Assembly (NCBI RefSeq): GCF_032118995.1
Contig: NC_092659.1
Span: 9,403,177 to 9,467,176 of the forward strand
Source of the DNA: Asterias amurensis
Taxonomy: Eukaryota; Echinodermata; Asteroidea; Forcipulatida; Asteriidae
Direction: 5' to 3'
DNA length: 64,000 nt
In this document: positions 1 to 12,543 of the stretch, piece by piece
How positions within the stretch are numbered: the stretch's first letter is position 1
Layout: each line of letters begins with the position of its first letter
Notes under the pieces: generated by a model
The model's database searches: none
What the model was told of the DNA's origin: nothing
What the model saw: only the letters and a program-made list of their open reading frames with translations
Program-made: the position numbers and the translations under genes

Positions 1-11
1 TATTTTGTCAT

Positions 12-409
12 ATGAATGGTTGTAGCCTACTTCATCATGGGGAAAGGAAAATCACAAATTTCTTCCAACATCTTGCCAGAAAGTCACCCGATCCAGTGTC
101 GAGTGACCCGAGTGACTGTTCTAGCAGTGATTTTCCTGACCCCATGCAACAACCGGGACCCTCAGGGCAAAATAACAGCTCGTCCCACTCCCATTGTGAG
201 TTCGACTTCCCTGATTCGAACCAAGAGACAAGCCAAGTCTCCCAACTGATGTCGATTCCAGTGACAGCAACCAACATCAGTCTGTACCATGCCCATCTAA
301 AAATAAAAGGGTAAAGAACACAAGATCTAGAAGAGTCCTCCCCAAAAAACAAAAGACAGTGGAAAAGAAATTTGTCCGTACATGGTTGGCTACCCAAAGC
401 ATACGTTGA
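12..409 (+). pseudogene. Frameshifted ORF pair at the left edge
   Basis: An ORF from 12 encodes a Ser/Asp/Pro/Gln-rich segment. Near position 245 the protein-like composition shifts to another frame, giving SKNKRVKNTRSRR and KKFVRTWLATQS before a stop at 407. The basic stretch followed by F-x-x-x-W-L is reminiscent of the region before the zinc finger in hAT-like transposase relatives, but the match is too short to name. It may be a decayed element or a partial exon. Confidence 0.2.
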
Positions 410-846
410 GTTGAGCACACTGTAGATGCAATAGCTCTGTGGTACATGTCATGTACCTGGCTACATGATAGCTGAAAAATTTTCCCCAAAAATTTGGACG
501 CCCTGTTTTTCAATCAAGTCAAATTTGGACACCCTATTTTCAAATCCTGGCTAAAAGCTTGCTTCAAGCAATCTTGAATCATCGATTCTGATGGTCGATC
601 CAAGTGACATGTCAAACCTGGCACTTTTTTAAGTTTGCTTGAAGATAATTTTCTTATCACGCGCGCACTCATGCAATATGGAAATGCACTGACCCCTTGC
701 ATAATACGTCAAACTGTCAAGAAGAACTATCCCCCCACCCTCCCCCAAGATCAAAAGGAGGCAAATCATTGGATGAAAGCCGTTCTTTGTGGTGTTTAGT
801 GATTTCTGTAGCCCCCTCACACAACACACCTTCGAACAATGCACGT

Positions 847-904
847 CATTTTGGGAGTCAAATTTTTGTTTGCATGTTTTCGCAAGGTCTTGACTCCCAA
901 AATG
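847..904. repeat. 15-bp perfect hairpin
   Basis: CATTTTGGGAGTCAA (847-861) is the exact reverse complement of TTGACTCCCAAAATG (890-904). The core GGGAGTCAA is shared with the centre of the palindromic element at 44333. Confidence 0.75.
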
Positions 905-1348
905 TCGAATAGGATACGCGTGTTCGAGTGTGCTGCACACTCTGCATTGAGTCTACATGTATATCCAACTCAACACTCAGCCTTCGGCCTTTGACTTTTT
1001 CAGTTTTGGAACGCAGAAGCACTGTATTTTTCTGTTCCACACTCACTTGTGCAAAAACTAATCATACCTACTCGTATTTAACAAGTATGAATGCGTCCTC
1101 CTTGAAAGTTGGTTACTTCTAAGCTGACAAGTTCTAACATGTTGACTTCAATGAGCTGCAGCAAGACCAGCTGTACCAGCACCAACAACCGCCAAGCCTG
1201 GGCCTTAACACATACAGCCATCATTCAGAGACGTAGCATTGACTGTCAATGATGACTAGTCGTTCGATCTGGTTCAGCTGCAATGATGTTGAAAATAATG
1301 GTGTCATTCCAACATTTTATTTATTGGTTGGCTTTTTGATTAATTATA

Positions 1349-1688
1349 GGCAGTGGACACTTTTTGTAATTACTCAAAATAATTATTAGCATAAATCCTT
1401 TTGTAATGAGTAATGGGAAGAGTTTGGTAGTATCAAACATTGTGTGCAACGGCTCCCTCTGAAGTGGAGTAGTTTTCGAGAAAGGTAATTTTCTTAGAAT
1501 TTGATTTCGAGACGTCACATTTAGAAGGTGAGGTCTCAAAATCAAGCATCTGAAAGCACAACTTGGTGTGACAAGGGTGTTTTTTCTTTCATTATTATCT
1601 CGCAACTTCGATGACCGATTGAGCTCAAATTTTCACATGAGTGAGAAGACTGGTCTTTGACAATTACCAATAGTGTCCAGTGTCTTTA
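1349..1688. mobile_element. Palindromic MITE family A, copy 1
   Basis: The ends GGCAGTGGACAC and GTCCAGTGTCTTTA are imperfect inverted repeats. The inner part carries the family landmarks: GTAATGGGAAGAG, GAGACGTCACATTTAGAAG, GCATCTGAAAGCACA and GAGAAGACTGGTCTTTGAC. Confidence 0.8.
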
Positions 1689-1924
1689 ACCTTTAATATA
1701 TCACTAAGACTTACTGTCAGTATAAACAAGTATTACCATGGTGATTTATAGTGTGACATCACACTTTACCAAGCATGATTTTTAAGACTGATTTACATGC
1801 AAGATCAATCTGTCCATTATCTGTCTGAGATATTTGTGCAATCGCAGGTGCATTTTTGCTGATCAGGGATGGAACAACTCTTCCAAAAGGTTAAAAGAAG
1901 CTCAGACAAAAATCTCAAAATACC

Positions 1925-2015
1925 AAATGCACCCCGACAAAATGTGCCGCGCCCAGACAAAATCGTTGTGCGCCCAGGCAAAAAAATATCACGCCCGGAC
2001 AAACAAAATTGAAAA
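1925..2015 (+). repeat. Short degenerate tandem repeat (GCCCRGACAAAA)
   Basis: Three to four irregular copies of a roughly 25-bp unit with the core CGCCCAGACAAAAT occur here. A single related copy sits at about 2740, and a similar looser array at 6940-7045. Confidence 0.5.
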
Positions 2016-2485
2016 ACACTTCATGTCGAACACAAACCACCATTCGATGCGCTGTATCACATACCTTTTTGTATATAATAATAGTGTGCAAAGACTGGTA
2101 CCCAGATCTCGGCTATTTCGTAACGGCATTACGTATGCATTTTTCTCTGTGGCGCAGGGCATCCCGACTACCATTTGACAACAGCATGGTATTTAGACTT
2201 GATTCCAAGTCTGTGAATCGTGCGGTTTAGTCGCCCTGATATATTATTGACTGAAATAGCGCCCTCTCGTGAATTAACATCCGTCATTAGAGCGTTTTTA
2301 GAGCGTGGCAGCAAATCTACGGGGAAATTCTTGTCGCTGAAGAGAAATTACCGCACCCTCAGACTTGAAATTAAGTTTATGTGGTATGAGGAGACCGATC
2401 AGAGATCGAAAAATACACGGATGTAAGTGTGAAACTCAAATTTTTTTTGGGGGGGGCGATCGTGCAAACAGTGGTTTTGTTCGTT

Positions 2486-2745
2486 CTGAAATGATTTGCG
2501 CAAAATTGTTTGCACAATCAGTTGATCTTGCTGGAATTGTTTGTGCAACTGCCGATCATGCAGGAATGGTTTGTGGTTTGTGTAGTTGGCTTATCTCATT
2601 GAGCATGAATAGTTTGCGCAATTTGCCTATAGTACAGGAGTTGTGTGCGCAATATGCCGATAGAAACAGAATAATTTGCGCAATTTGAAAACAGTGCAGG
2701 ATAGGTTTGCGCAATTTGACAATAGTGCAGGATTGGTTTAGCGCC
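2486..2745 (+). repeat. Degenerate tandem repeat with TTGCGCAA core
   Basis: About six diverged units of roughly 40 bp share GTTTGCGCAATTTGCC-like and ATAGTGCAGGA-like words. Confidence 0.55.
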
Positions 2746-2797
2746 CGGACAAAATTTTAACCTATGGACAACCCTGTCTACATCATAATGGCCTTGC

Positions 2798-3086
2798 AAT
2801 GGAAATGTGGAAAAGTTTCCTTATGGCGCCACCACTTTTTTATTCATTTTTACAAAAAAGGATATCTCATTGAGGTAAATAAAGGGTCCAGGCTCTGTAC
2901 AAGCCTAGGCTTTTTCCTGGTGCCCTCCTCTTATCACCCTTTGTTCTTATGTCTTGTATGTTTTATGATTATTTATTGTGATATTTGGAAATAAAAAACA
3001 AACAAACAAACAAATTTACTATATTATTTCATATCAAATGAAAAAGTGGTGGCGCCATACAGAAACTTTTCCCTCATATTCCATTT
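2798..3086. mobile_element. Foldback element family K, copy 1
   Basis: GTTTCCTTATGGCGCCACCA near 2815 is mirrored near 3045 by TGGTGGCGCCATACAGAAAC. The arms lie around an AAAC microsatellite (about 2996-3013). Confidence 0.7.
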
Positions 3087-3702
3087 AACAAAACAAACAA
3101 TGGCCATGCACATAAAAGTTTTATTTATAAACTCTGTGACTGTATTGTCACGGCATGGTAATGTCATGGTAATGTCAATGATTAAATGACACTTTGAAAT
3201 CATGAAAACAATCGAAGCATGAAGTTGAGGCTACACGTGCAAAATGAAACTGGATGGCGTCAGACACTCAAACCAAAGTTAAACCAAACCACCATGCACT
3301 TTAGTTGCGATAACGTCACCCTCCTCCCGACGGCCGGCACTTTCTACCTTACTGTCCTTTCTCTATGCTCTGTACATCCATTCCATGTACAGTACATGTA
3401 CCTGCCAAATGGCGGTAGAATTTATTTAGAAAATAGTGTTAGTTCATGAGTTAATATTACAAACGGTGTAGTACTAGTAGTCAGTACACTACAAACCTGT
3501 CAGTGTGTCGAACACACTCTAGTCACGTGAATAATGACAATTTTTATACCGCCACTGCCAGCAGAATGAGCACCGACTGATTTCACATTTTGCGAAATTT
3601 AACGCTGCCAATTGCACCCTTCAGCAGAAGCCGCATGGAGAGAGAGCCAGAGTTATTGTTTTCGAATTCGTTGTATGTGGTTGTTGTCGTCCATCCGCTG
3701 CT

Positions 3703-3885
3703 GTGGTAGTCTTGGTCCCAAGACCATTGGTGTTGCGCGGTCACACACAACCAACGTTCCGATTATGCACGGCAAAAACTGTCCACGCTTGTAATGAACG
3801 AACGCTAGCGGGCGCTGTTTCTCTGATTTACGGATCTCACCATGTCCTGTGCTCACCATGGTCTTGGATATTTGCAAATTGAAGG
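3703..3885 (-). repeat. Left arm of a long inverted repeat
   Basis: From TAGTCTTGGTCCCAAGACCA to the CCATGGTCTTGGAT region, this arm is a near-identical reverse complement of 6080-6236. The main difference is a short CATGTCCTGTGCTCAC segment present only here. The 2.2-kb interior includes the 4.74-5.45 kb tandem array. Confidence 0.85.
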
Positions 3886-4739
3886 CGTGGCCAGACTATG
3901 TAAATTACTTTTAATGCATGCAATATTCATATCATGTGACGAATTGAAGATGACTATTCAAACTAGATCGAGTCAAAGGTCAATATGATCGGCGGTCTAT
4001 TTTTAATAATCTTTGCCCAACTAGTGATTCCGTGGTCATTATAGGCCTATTAAAAGGAAAACAGTGAAATTTTAAGTATAGGTACCTATTCAGATTATGG
4101 ATACGTGACGATTTGAAATCGTAAATAATGGTCAAAAATCGAACGTAAAATTAGCATTCAGAGAGTCCGTGTATCGGACGCTGTATGGCCCCACGGCGTG
4201 GAGCAATCCGAACATGAAATAAGCCTTGTGGAATATCACGTACCGCCCATGCCGTGTCTCGTGGGGTTGAAGGTGTTAAATCCCAGGCGCTATGAACTCC
4301 CAGCTTGCGGGTGTCGAATCCGTTGTTTCTTATGATCGCAACGTTCCAATATGCTCCATTTTAATTCATGGCCCCTAATTTCTTTTTGTTATGAGTTTTC
4401 AGGTAATTTTGATGATGTCAAAACCTAGGAATATCGCATATTGTTATATTGACAGTATTATTGTGTGAGTAGCTTAAAAAAATTATGAGAATTTTTTATA
4501 AAAGGTTTAAATAAAAATAATGCTAAAACAAAATTCCCTCAAAGCATAATTTTGTCAAACAAAGTATTATTTTTTTAATTCTGTGAATGAAGAGTTATTT
4601 TTGAGGTAATGATTAAACTGGGCAACTAGTGGAATTTAATGACCCGACTATTCGCCTCAAATAACTGGGAGTTGAATAGCAGTAGTCGCCGCTGGACAAG
4701 CAATCAAAACTCGAAATTTCTCATGAGTTATTCCAAAAG

Positions 4740-5450
4740 ATATTGTTACGACTACATTCCCAAAAAATGTTATTTGGTTACGTTCCAAGCTACGCAGCTA
4801 CTCGGCTACGTTTACGTTCCAAGATACGCTTAGGTCTACGTTCCTTCAAGTTACACTATAATATCAAAAGGTATGTTTTCAAGCCCGAGTCAAGCTACGC
4901 TTACATTCCAAGATACGCAGCTACGTTTACGTTCCAAGATACGCTTAGGTCTACGTTCCTTCAAGTTACACTATAATATCAAAAAGTACGCTTCCAAACC
5001 CGAGTCAAGCTATGCCTACGTTCAAAGATACGCAGCTGCGTTTATGTTCCAAGATGCTACGCTTCAGTCCAAGATATGCTTACGTTCCAAAAGATGTCAA
5101 CGTTCCAAGCTACACAGCTACTCAGCTGCGCTTACAGATCTGCTTACGTTCCTTCAAGTTACGCCATAATATCAAAAGGTACGCTTTCAATCCCATGTCA
5201 AGTTACGCTTACGTTCCAAGATACGCAGCTATGAATTATGTTCCAAGATATGCTTACGCTCCACCAAAAGATACTGTTACGTTCCAAGCTACGCAGCTAC
5301 TCAGCTACGCTTATACACTCCAAGATACTAATAGGTTACGCTACAATATCAAAAAGTACGCTTTCAATCCCAAGTCAAGCTACGCTTACGTTCCAAGATA
5401 TGCAGCTACGGTTACGTTTCAAAATACGTTCTCACAAAGATGCTTTTGAA
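4740..5450 (+). repeat. Complex tandem array (TACGTTCCAAGATACGCAGC units)
   Basis: A short unit (about 10-22 bp: TTACGTTCCAAG, ATACGCAGCTAC) is nested in longer periods. The landmark ATAATATCAAAA recurs near 4857, 4973, 5167 and 5345 (spacings about 116, 194 and 178 bp). The translations are only repeat shadows (YVPRYA-like), so I do not call a protein. Confidence 0.85.
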
Positions 5451-5479
5451 TCCCTCAAGATTTCCTTCCCCCAAGATTA

Positions 5480-6079
5480 AAAAACTTTCACTGTGAATAA
5501 CACTACAGGGCCCACCAGTTAATATCTGTTTGGCAGAAAATACTGTACACAATTTCTTTACTATCCAAAAATTTACTTGGGCACTACAAAATTTCAAATT
5601 TAATTAAAAATTGGCTGGCAACCAGTTTCTGCTAAGCAATACTATTTTGTGCTAACTATAAGCAAATTGTTTAGCCAATACAGGCTTCATCAGTGTGGGC
5701 CCTGGCACGTCGGGAGCATAACGCCACGATCGCATTTCAAGCTGCATATCATGGCAATGCAGGTGTCTGGATCTGGACATTATACACAGAAATGTTTGTG
5801 CTGGTACCACAAACCTTTCTTTATCGTATTTCCACCCTGTGTCAAAGTTTCAAATCCTACTGATCTGGACATTATTATACTCCGATAAAAACATATATAC
5901 CCACACACAGAGTAAAGCAAAAGTCATGCAATGGAATTACTGCATGCATTGTACACTACATGCACAACACTGATGAATTATTCATGAGCCAACCGCAACG
6001 CAGCCTCTGATTGGCTCCACCGGAAAGTCGGGGGAGATTTGCCGAAAAACAATAAAAAAGTTAAGACCCGTCGTTGCAA
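5480..6079. other. No gene seen
   Basis: Unique-looking AT-rich DNA between the tandem array and the right arm of the inverted repeat. I see no splice-flanked open frame or RNA gene. Confidence 0.5.
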
Positions 6080-6236
6080 ATATTCAAGACCATGGTGAGA
6101 TCTAAATCAGAGAAACAGAGCGCCCGCTAGCGTTCGTTCATTACAAGCGTGGACAGTTTTTGCCGTGCATAATCGGAACGTTGGTTGTGTGTGACCGCGC
6201 AACACCAATGGTCTTGGGACCAAGACTACTGCTGTG
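6080..6236 (+). repeat. Right arm of the long inverted repeat
   Basis: The arm reads from TTCAAGACCATGGTGAG through GCGCCCGCTAGCGTTCG to GGGACCAAGACTAC and mirrors 3703-3885. Together they could be the termini of a foldback transposon of about 2.5 kb with no coding capacity. Confidence 0.85.
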
Positions 6237-6239
6237 GTG

Positions 6240-8399
6240 TGTGTGGCTGCTGCATGGTGGTATAAGGCATGCAGCGCACATGTGATCCCTAGATCAAACT
6301 CTAACTCTCCATTGGTTGATTTTCCGTGACCCATGACCCCCATCAAAGTTTTGTGCACATGATTGTGTTCAATCATCAACCAGACTCCTCGCAGGTGGTA
6401 TGTGTGACGAGTAGAACTATATAAAAGCTCTATGGCCGCTATACGATCTTTTATAGTATGTTATAATAATGATTTTTAACGAAATATTTTTCTTTTGGAG
6501 CCCGGGGGGGGGGGGGGTGGGGGAGAGTTCGATGCTTATTTTGTTATAAGCATGTGCCATGATCTGTGTTGAACATGGGTTGTTGCTTAGATTTACTCCA
6601 AGAGTAGGCATAGGTGTTAAAAAAAAATACAATCTGAAGTCCCAAATGAAATTAATTTAATTTGGTAGGACCATAGGACAGAGTCGGGTAAAGTTGATGG
6701 CTCAATACTGCCTTGCACTCCACAGTTATCCATCGGGGCACTGTGGGAATTTGAAGTTTGGTTGTCCCTACTGCATGGGTTTTCCCTGGAATACTTATCC
6801 CACATCTTGAAACTGAAACTCCTTCATTTTCTTCACACCTTGTTCAGATGCTGAACAGGCTTTTGACAAGAATTATCACCGGATGTATAGATAGGCGGTA
6901 CTTGAAAGCGCTGGGCAACATGGGGGCCCGTGTGGGGACTTTTTCCCTCGACAAAAATATGCGACCGGCAAACAAAATGCGAAGGTCACTAAACAAATAA
7001 TGCGACGAGGGGAGGCTAATGGACAAAATGCAACGGAAAAGAAAATGCGATGGGTCCATTTTGGGCCTATTTCTATTTTCATAATACAGACTATAATAGA
7101 TAAGTTTCGTCCAGACTATTGTTAGCATTCAAGTTATATGCGTCCTGTTGTGTATGAAACTTCCATTTTGATCCCTCCATAACCATGCCGCAAAGCGGAA
7201 GTCTTTACAAAATGTAATACAAAATGTGTTACATTCTGTTACATGTTGTTACAATCGCACCAATGTACAACAACGACTGTCGTAAAATCCATGAACACTT
7301 GGGCGATGAAAATTATTACTCTTTCCAGATATAGGTCCCAACAACGAACGTTACACAAAAGGCCTGAGCAAATAAATGATGCTCAAAAGTGAAAACAAGC
7401 ACAGAGAAGAAAAAGGTGAAATACTATACAGACACGTTTTAGTGTTATATTACACTTCCTTTGCTTCATTAAAGAGCATAATATGTAGGGGTAGGGTTAC
7501 GTATCCTTTGCCACTGGCTTGCTACTCAGCGGCAAAATCTACCCAGCTGTTCAGAAGACGTTTCGTGTCAAAGGGATTTCGCAACTGGGAGTAAGGCTCA
7601 TGGTTTTATGAGGAAAGTGAAACGTACCAGGCCCAAACCCCATGTCGGATGGTTTTATATCACCCCCTATAACTTGCCTCCTGGTTAAAAAAAAAATTAA
7701 TAGTATGGAACTTGTAGTGCATCGATTGTTTCAAAACTTGCACACCGCCATCCCCTACTTTCACTGGCGATCATCAACGCTGCTGTGGGCTGTAAACAAC
7801 ATTATTAGGTCTAGCGGGAACTCGTGTTTTGTCAAAATTAATATCATGCAATGTCAGGCGTTGCTGCATTGTATTGTTCTACCCTAAATTTAAAAGAATT
7901 GTAATAAAGTAGGCCTACATAACCGTAATTACACGCAATCACTGAGCTGCTTCCATATCTAACTTGCCTCCGAGTATTATGACAAGACATGAACCAAAAG
8001 CACAATCAGCTCAGTTTCGCCTCCACCATTGACTACAGCAATCCACTCACAAAAAGACCATGCACTCGCCATTTCTTCCTCGGAACTCGCACAGTCAAGT
8101 AACGAATTAGCAATAGCCTTAGCTAGAAATATAGTGATAAACAATAGACCGCAGCTTCAGTGATACACTGCAGCTGTTGTGTGCTATACAGAGTTAAGTT
8201 AAGCCTGTGTACAGACAAATCAAACTGGCTAATCCATTGTATCCCTCATGTTGACAACTTGGTCAGTAACCCTACACTTTGACAGTTTACCGCCGCCCTT
8301 TGGTAACATTATCAGTGTGTTGAGACCTACGTAATTAACAGAATGTCTAGGCGTCAGTAACGATGAATGGAATTGCCTCCATGCCCTGACCTGACCATG
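6240..8399. other. No gene seen
   Basis: Noncoding-looking stretch with a G12 run near 6505, a loose ACAAAATGCGA-type repeat (6940-7045) and no supported exon. Confidence 0.45.
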
Positions 8400-8469
8400 A
8401 ACAGCCCTGGAGGGCATTCAAGAATGGCGAAACTGAACATGCTGCTGCGATGATGGTCATCCCTGCTAG

Positions 8470-10059
8470 GTAAGTTTTATATAAATTTCTATCTAACTTT
8501 TGCTGCCCATGCTTTACTTTTCTCAAAAACTAGTTTTACATCCATGATAAACCGTACTCTCTCGAAAGTGGACTGTGACAAGAGATAGGGAAGGGGGTGT
8601 GCAAGTCTTATCAATAATATTAACAAATTCAATCCTGAAGATTTGACTAAAATCTTCAATCAAAGACATTCAAACAGCTGTTGATGTTCCTTACAATATT
8701 AGGATGCAATATACATTTACAGTAGTTTCCTATCTTTTGAAATTACCCATGCAGTCTATATGACTTATAAAGTTTTTTTAATTGAATTGAGTTGAATCGA
8801 AGCAACTAGTGACATGTTTACAAAATATCGACTTCTTGTGCATAGAGCAAGGTGTGTTGTGCTCATGTTATCAGAAAACCATGGAGACAAAATTACCCAT
8901 ACCGGCACTGGGTGCAATTAAAGGTTTCTTTTTGTAAATAAAATCTTGCTTGATGATCGATGAACCCAACATCCAACATCGTGTCCGGCCGGGTACGGTG
9001 GAGGTCGCAACTGCCACTGTGGGATGTCTTTCCTCTCCTGGGGATATTGCCCTAGTATATAGTAGTTTGGGGACAGAATCCGTGAGCATGGTATATATAA
9101 TGATCTTATTACAGTTCCTTGATCATGGTCCGATAAGTTGGCTCCGTGCTGCACCTGTAGGAACAAGCACCCGTAAGGACTGGACTGGCGCAAAAGCCAA
9201 TGACGGTAAACTTGAATTGTTGTTTATATCAGGCATGCAACTTTTTAGCTGATCGGCTGATTTCCTCCTTTTTATTCAAAAGAGCGCCATAGAAAACTGA
9301 AAAACACTTAACGTATAAAAGTAAATTATGCACGGCCATTTCCTCTTTGTTATTGCAATTAGAAAGTTGTTATCTGTGATTCGCAGTGGCTTTTGCCTTC
9401 TATAATATTATAGAGTCCCCAATCCCACACTGTCCCATGAAGAAATATACACACTCAAACATTCACCTAAATTCGAGCAATTGTACTAAGTATTCCCGTG
9501 AATGGAAAAACCGGCAGTGGGCATTGAGCAACAGTTGGTGGCCAAACCTGCAAGTTCCTCTGATGTAGAACGAAACACCTAATGTCGTGCCAGGTGTGGT
9601 GGTGGACATAAGAGGGCGCTATTTACATTTAGCGGTGAGCATCTCTCGATAAATAAGCCACGGTTTGAGACAAACCGCGGATCGTGGACACCGTGCAATT
9701 GGGATAGCGCCCTCACTGTTTTGTTCAGTTTGACATTAATCTTTTTAATCCTAGCCCCGCGGCGTGACAAAATCTGAAATGTTCACGAAGTACACACATG
9801 ATTATTTTTTACTTATTTGTGTAGGCACTTAGTAGTAAATTCATTATTAATTATGTTCTTTTTGTCAACATTTTCCCTGTTTTGGGTCTTTATGCTGCAC
9901 AAATGCCTGTAATGGTTTTGAGACGAGTTTATAGAAAAAGGAAAAATACAAGAGAATGATACGAACTGTTCAATAATGATTTTTCTTTCATATTCCATCA
10001 TGTTTTTCATAGATAATCAAAACAACATTACACGTTGTTTGTTCGTTTTTGTCTTTCAG
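8470..10059. other. Intron-like region without a recognised gene
   Basis: It lies between the donor at 8470 and the acceptor at 10059. An open frame at 8950-9252 has no recognisable domain. A small element with GAGGGCGCTAT / ATAGCGCCCTC terminal repeats lies at about 9611-9716. Confidence 0.4.
9611..9716. mobile_element. Short MITE-like inverted repeat
   Basis: GAGGGCGCTAT at the left and ATAGCGCCCTC at the right are perfect inverted repeats around about 80 bp. Confidence 0.5.
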
Positions 10060-10619
10060 AAAGAAAAAGCAAAGTGTTAATATTTGGATCTGCAATGAGA
10101 GTGACAGGTGAGCTGCATTTGTTTTCAATCGTCTTTTCAGATTTGTTTTATTTGATTTTAATATCTCATGAGGCCCTATTGTTACAGTTTGTCTTAAATC
10201 TTTCTGATTTGCTTCATTTCTTTTATTAGTTCTTCAACACTCAAAAGTGTTCCTTTAAAGTCTCATTTTTTTTGCAGAGTTAATGATCAAGTTTAGCTGA
10301 ACTATTGTTATGCTAAACTGGTTCATTACAAATTTCAATGTAATCTTAAAATCAAAGTACAAGTAAACAACTTTGGAGCCCAGTGATTTTCATTGTAGTT
10401 CATTCTGTTACATTTTTGGTTTCAGAGTGTTATAATTATTTTAAATAACTGTATCGTTTGTGTTTTAATTTTTGTTTTAGTTTGTCTCCTGCTGTCATTT
10501 TGTAAGTGATGGTCTCAAAGTAAAACAAAAAAAAACCAATTTAACTTTGAACTTAACCAAACCTAGAACTATTTATGTTAGTCTTTCAAGATGTTAATAG
10601 GGAATGAGCAGCTTGGTGA

Positions 10620-12017
10620 ATGGGATCAAGTGAGGATACGCAGGTAAGTTGAAAACTTGGTTTCGAAAATCATTCTTTTAAAGGGTCTGGATACCTTTTG
10701 TAGGGCAAAAAAGACAATGTCCATAGATTAATATTTACACGGTTTGAAGATAATGATAGTAGATAGCTTCTTTGAAAATATTACTTGCTGAGGTGATGTT
10801 GTTTTTAAGAAATTAGTAAACCAATGTCATGAAAATAATTTGGGTCTTAGCGATCATGAGACGAAAATTATGTTGGCACTTAAAAACATATTTTCATGAC
10901 ATTGTTTTACTTATTCTCAAAAAACTACAGAACCTCGGCAACTTTTATTTTTATCTTCAAACGGTGTATGTTTAATGTAAACCTGTGGACATTGTGTTTT
11001 GTGTTAAAAAGTACATGAATCCTTTAAAATGGTTCAATTTGCATTTAATTTACATTCAGACTGTCTCACACCGTTATTTTCAAACTGTTGCATATTGTTT
11101 AATTTTAATTGTCTAAAATGTTTTTAACTGTTGTAAAAGCAAAGTGAAACAGTTTAAACACAATGCTACTAAGGTTTTTCTGATTTTCTTGTTGTTTACT
11201 TTGCTTTGTCAAAGAGATAGTCGCATGGCGAAAATTGTGGGTTTTTTGTGTTTTTTTTAAAATACAACTTCGCCCCAAACCAGGCTAAAGCAAATCTTTG
11301 TAGGGGCTGACTTTTGAGATTACTTTTTGTCAAAGTATAACTAGTCTTGAGTGTTAATATTCATCTTCAGTTCAAGCTGCGTGCAGTGGATATAGAGGCA
11401 TCAAAGGAAACATCAGAGGTGAGTTGAAATAATTATTTGTTGACATTTATTTCCAGATTGAACTCGATAGATTCACTGTGAAAAAAATCCTTAAACTTGA
11501 CGGTGCTCTACCTTGCAGCTAGGATGCCAGGTAAAGTGCAGTAAATTTCACGGTGGAAGTTTACAAAACTTCCACCATGAAGTTTACTACACATCACCTG
11601 GCACCCTAGCTGCCAGGTAAAGTGCCGTAAATTTTACAGATTTATTTTACAGTGTTGATTATTTTAGATACTGTTCCAGATTGTTTCTTAAAAAGGCGTC
11701 ACACAAATTTATGAAACACTTAAAAGTGTTTCATAATTGTGTGTGACTCCTTTTTAAGTGTTCTCAATCTGCTCTGTGTTGGCCAAATTGCTTCATACAT
11801 TGGTTCTAATGTTTTCATTTCGATTCAGTCTGTATCAAAATTGTGTATCAATTCTGATGTAATTTTTTGTTAGAGGAAAGTTTAAGTTGTCACAATGCGT
11901 GAATACTATTCATCTGATGGTTACTGTGATATTGATCTCTTTCAGAGGAAGGACAACTCAGACCAAAAAAAGTATTTACAAGAAGATCTTGTCATTTGGG
12001 ACCAGCCTTCTCCTTGA
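10620..12017 (+). CDS. Putative 47-aa small ORF spliced over three exons
   Basis: ATG at 10620 opens 10620-10643 (8 codons), then 11371-11418 (16 codons), then 11946-12017 (23 codons plus TGA), all phase 0. The product starts MGSSEDTQFKLRAVDIEASK and ends LVIWDQPSP. It is acidic and hydrophilic, with no signal peptide or known motif. Phase-compatible joining over three exons is mild evidence for coding; the short length and alternative open frames in the last exon argue for caution. Confidence 0.3.
10679..11027. mobile_element. Palindromic MITE family B, copy 1
   Basis: Left end AAGGGTCTGGATAC and right end AATCCTTTAA. The interior is a mirror image: GAAGATAATGATAGTAGA near the left, AAAACTACAGAACCTC and TTATCTTCAAACGGTG near the right. 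Related copies are at 35541, 54073 and 58820. Confidence 0.8.
11515..11625. repeat. Foldback repeat
   Basis: An inverted repeat is centred at about 11567 (GGTGGAAGTTT and AACTTCCACC) with outer arms TGCCAGGT and ACCTGGCA. A partial direct repeat, GCCAGGTAAAGTGC, follows on its right. Confidence 0.6.
11687..11758. repeat. 72-nt long hairpin inside an intron
   Basis: Arms starting CTTAAAAAGGCGTCACAC and ending GTGTGACTCCTTTTTAAG pair almost completely, with a loop of only a few bases between AACACTT and AAGTGTT. It may be a miniature foldback element or a small-RNA precursor; the near-zero loop favours a mobile element. Confidence 0.7.
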
Positions 12018-12543
12018 TTACAGATCATCTTGTATACAAATACCACGAGACCGAAAAGCGAGAATGATACTTCTACAGGTAAGAATAAGTAACTTGACTG
12101 TGACTTTAGACTTTCAATAATGACATGGTGTTGTATTCTTTGAGCGATTGGACAGAATGTAATAGAAGAGATGGCAACATATAGCAGCCCTGCCTGATGT
12201 TAAAGCACCAGCTATCTCTTCAGCAGAGACTGAAAGTTAAGAGGACCACAGTTTGCGTATGTACAGAGAAAGCTCTAGGTCTGTATGGAAGACTCAACAG
12301 ATTCAAACAGAAAGCTAAGGTGCCTGATGTAAAGCACCTGCCAGTCAAGATGAGACAAGTTCCTGTAGAGAGTGCTTGTCGAGATGAGACAACTGCCTGG
12401 CAATCGAGAAGAAAATCACAGTCAGAGAAATACTTTCTTTGTGCTTGTGAGTCTTCACAGAAAAAGATTTTGCAGAAGATCCAGAGTTTAGCAAACACCT
12501 AAGGTGAGTTCAAGATGGTTCAAGGAATGCTTTCTTAGACATT

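Noticed and set aside
4743..5480. Overlapping ORFs with YVPRYA-like repeats
   Set aside because: They are translations of a tandem array in several frames, with no start context, splice sites or domain.
8950..9252. 100-codon ORF as a gene
   Set aside because: No recognisable domain, no splice or promoter context, and an overlapping antisense ORF of similar length.
12220..12498. 92-codon minus-strand ORF
   Set aside because: It is antisense to an exon-like block with correct plus-strand splice sites, and no minus-strand splice or promoter signals are seen.
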